DNA of 6,727 bases from Actinomycetes bacterium (GTDB taxonomy: Bacteria > Actinomycetota > Acidimicrobiia > Acidimicrobiales > Palsa-688): positions 1-6,727 of the forward strand of contig JAKAXG010000242.1 of NCBI GenBank assembly GCA_021827225.1. The letters run 5' to 3'. The notes under the pieces were generated by a model. That model saw only the letters and a program-made list of their open reading frames with translations, had not been told where the DNA came from and ran no database searches. Both the position numbers and the translations under genes were made by a program. Below are positions 6,060 through 6,727 of the stretch, piece after piece; positions within the stretch are counted from its first letter, which is position 1, and each line of letters starts with the position of its first letter.

Positions 6060-6545
6060 GTGGCCGACGAGGGCGCTGCCTTCCCCGTGGGCAGCGAGGA
6101 CGACAAGGAGCTGCTCCTGCAGTGGCTGGCCTACCTGAGAGGGGCGGTCCTGCGTAACCTGACCGGCCTTGATGACGAACGGGCCCGCTGGCAGCCCGAC
6201 GGAAAGCTCATCCCGCTGATCGGGGTGGTCAACCACCTCACCCGTGTGGAGTGGAGATGGATCGACGGCGGCTTCCGGGGAAAGGACGTCGGCCGGTCGG
6301 AGGAGGAGTTCCGTCCCGGCGGTGACCTGACGCTCGAGGCGGTGCTAGGCGCCTACCGGGCCCGGGCGATGGTCACCGAGGAGGTCGTGCGCTCGCTGCC
6401 GTTGTCGCAACGGGCCGACCCGGCCGGTTGGGCCGAGGGACATGACCTTCGCTTTGTCCTCCTGCACCTCATCAACGAGACGGCGCGCCACGCCGGCCAT
6501 GCCGACGCCATCCGGGAACTGCTGGACGGGAGCACGGGGGAGTAG
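6060..6545 (+). CDS. DinB / DUF664-like putative metal-dependent protein
   Basis: The protein has 161 residues, about the usual length for this family of four-helix-bundle proteins. I chose GTG 6060 because the first family-like helix (KELLLQWLAYLRGAVLRNL, 16-34) starts soon after it and a -10 element sits just upstream; GTG 5949 is possible but would add 37 residues of unlikely sequence. Visible marks are GLDDERARWQP (36-46), VVNHLTRVEWRW with His59 (56-67), and LLHLINETARHAGHADAIREL with His136, His144 and His147 (134-154, quoted in part). DinB-superfamily proteins usually bind a divalent metal through three histidines; His59 plus His144 and His147 are the likely ligands. Relatives include thiol-S-transferases for mycothiol or bacillithiol and DNA-damage-induced proteins of unknown role, but this member cannot be placed more exactly. 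It is transcribed away from the MBL-fold gene. Confidence 0.85.
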   Translation: MADEGAAFPVGSEDDKELLLQWLAYLRGAVLRNLTGLDDERARWQPDGKLIPLIGVVNHLTRVEWRWIDGGFRGKDVGRSEEEFRPGGDLTLEAVLGAYRARAMVTEEVVRSLPLSQRADPAGWAEGHDLRFVLLHLINETARHAGHADAIRELLDGSTGE

Positions 6546-6578
6546 CGCGCCGCCGGCAGGGCTGAGCGAGTCGCCGGT

Positions 6579-6624
6579 CGAGAGGTGAATCTTTCCGTCG
6601 CCTGGGGGGAGGATCCACCTCTCG
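6579..6624. terminator. Hairpin downstream of the DinB-like gene, possible terminator
   Basis: The arms 6579-6591 (CGAGAGGTGAATC) and 6612-6624 (GATCCACCTCTCG) can form a 13-bp stem with one interruption and a 20-nt loop, beginning 34 nt after the DinB stop. The mismatch is A-C in plus-strand RNA but becomes a U-G wobble in minus-strand RNA. No T tract follows on either strand. It may end the DinB transcript, a transcript arriving from the right, or both. Confidence 0.45.
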
Positions 6625-6665
6625 CCGTGCGGACACGGGCCCGGGAGCACCCGCCGGCGGGCGGG

Positions 6666-6725
6666 CCGGTCAGCCCCTGTCCGGTCAGCCACTGGCCGGT
6701 CGGCCACTGGCCGGTCGGCCGCTGT
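6666..6725. repeat. Four tandem 15-nt repeats at the right edge
   Basis: Units at 6666-6680, 6681-6695, 6696-6710 and 6711-6725 fit CCGGTCRGCCVCTGK with exact 15-nt spacing, and a fifth unit may start at 6726 (CC). Each unit differs from its neighbour at two to three positions at most. The period is five codons: the plus strand would read PVSPC, PVSHW, PVGHW, PVGRC, and the minus strand gives GQWPT-type repeats. I have no evidence that either is translated. The array is cut by the window end. Confidence 0.7.
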
Positions 6726-6727
6726 CC

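Noticed and set aside
6345..6707. Minus-strand open frames opposite the DinB-like gene, including one that starts in the 15-nt repeats
   Set aside because: No ribosome binding site or conserved motif supports them, and they lie antisense to a recognisable DinB-like protein. A coding region for the repeats alone remains open and is listed as a finding.

Overview
The window is very GC-rich, uses several GTG starts, and encodes protein families typical of high-GC Gram-positive bacteria. These include a DrrA-like ABC ATPase tail with its ABC-2 permease, a histidine kinase with an actinobacterial-type 'sensor' membrane domain, DUF4389 membrane domains and a DUF664/DinB protein. An actinomycete or related Actinomycetota (possibly Acidimicrobiia) is the best guess. 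No rRNA or other marker gene is present to settle this.

Left block, 1-3150, all on + and probably one operon: the 3' end of an ABC transporter ATPase, its ABC-2 membrane subunit (stop and start nearly overlap), a membrane histidine kinase 28 nt downstream, and a NarL/LuxR-type response regulator that starts 2 nt after the kinase stop. The likely logic is a two-component system that senses membrane or envelope conditions and controls the export pump encoded with it. The substrate cannot be read from the sequence.

Middle, 3259-4842 on +: a 527-residue membrane protein with two tandem DUF4389 repeats, a proline-rich linker, and a C-terminal domain flanked by two membrane helices. It has a strong ribosome binding site of its own and follows a 108-nt gap that holds a short hairpin and repeated ATGACCG motifs.

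Right block: a convergent 200-nt gap (4843-5042), then a minus-strand metallo-beta-lactamase-fold protein (5043-5870) with an unusual Asp-rich metal-ligand set that resembles the di-iron oxygen-binding branch of the fold. A divergent 189-nt spacer separates it from a plus-strand DinB/DUF664-like protein (6060-6545), which appears to be made from a leaderless transcript. Downstream are a 13-bp hairpin (6579-6624) and four 15-nt tandem repeats that run off the right edge.

I see no tRNA or rRNA gene, insertion sequence, CRISPR array, phage gene or defence island. Most of the window is ordinary chromosomal content. The best points for a second look are the metal site of the MBL protein, the architecture of the DUF4389 protein, and the repeats at the right edge.
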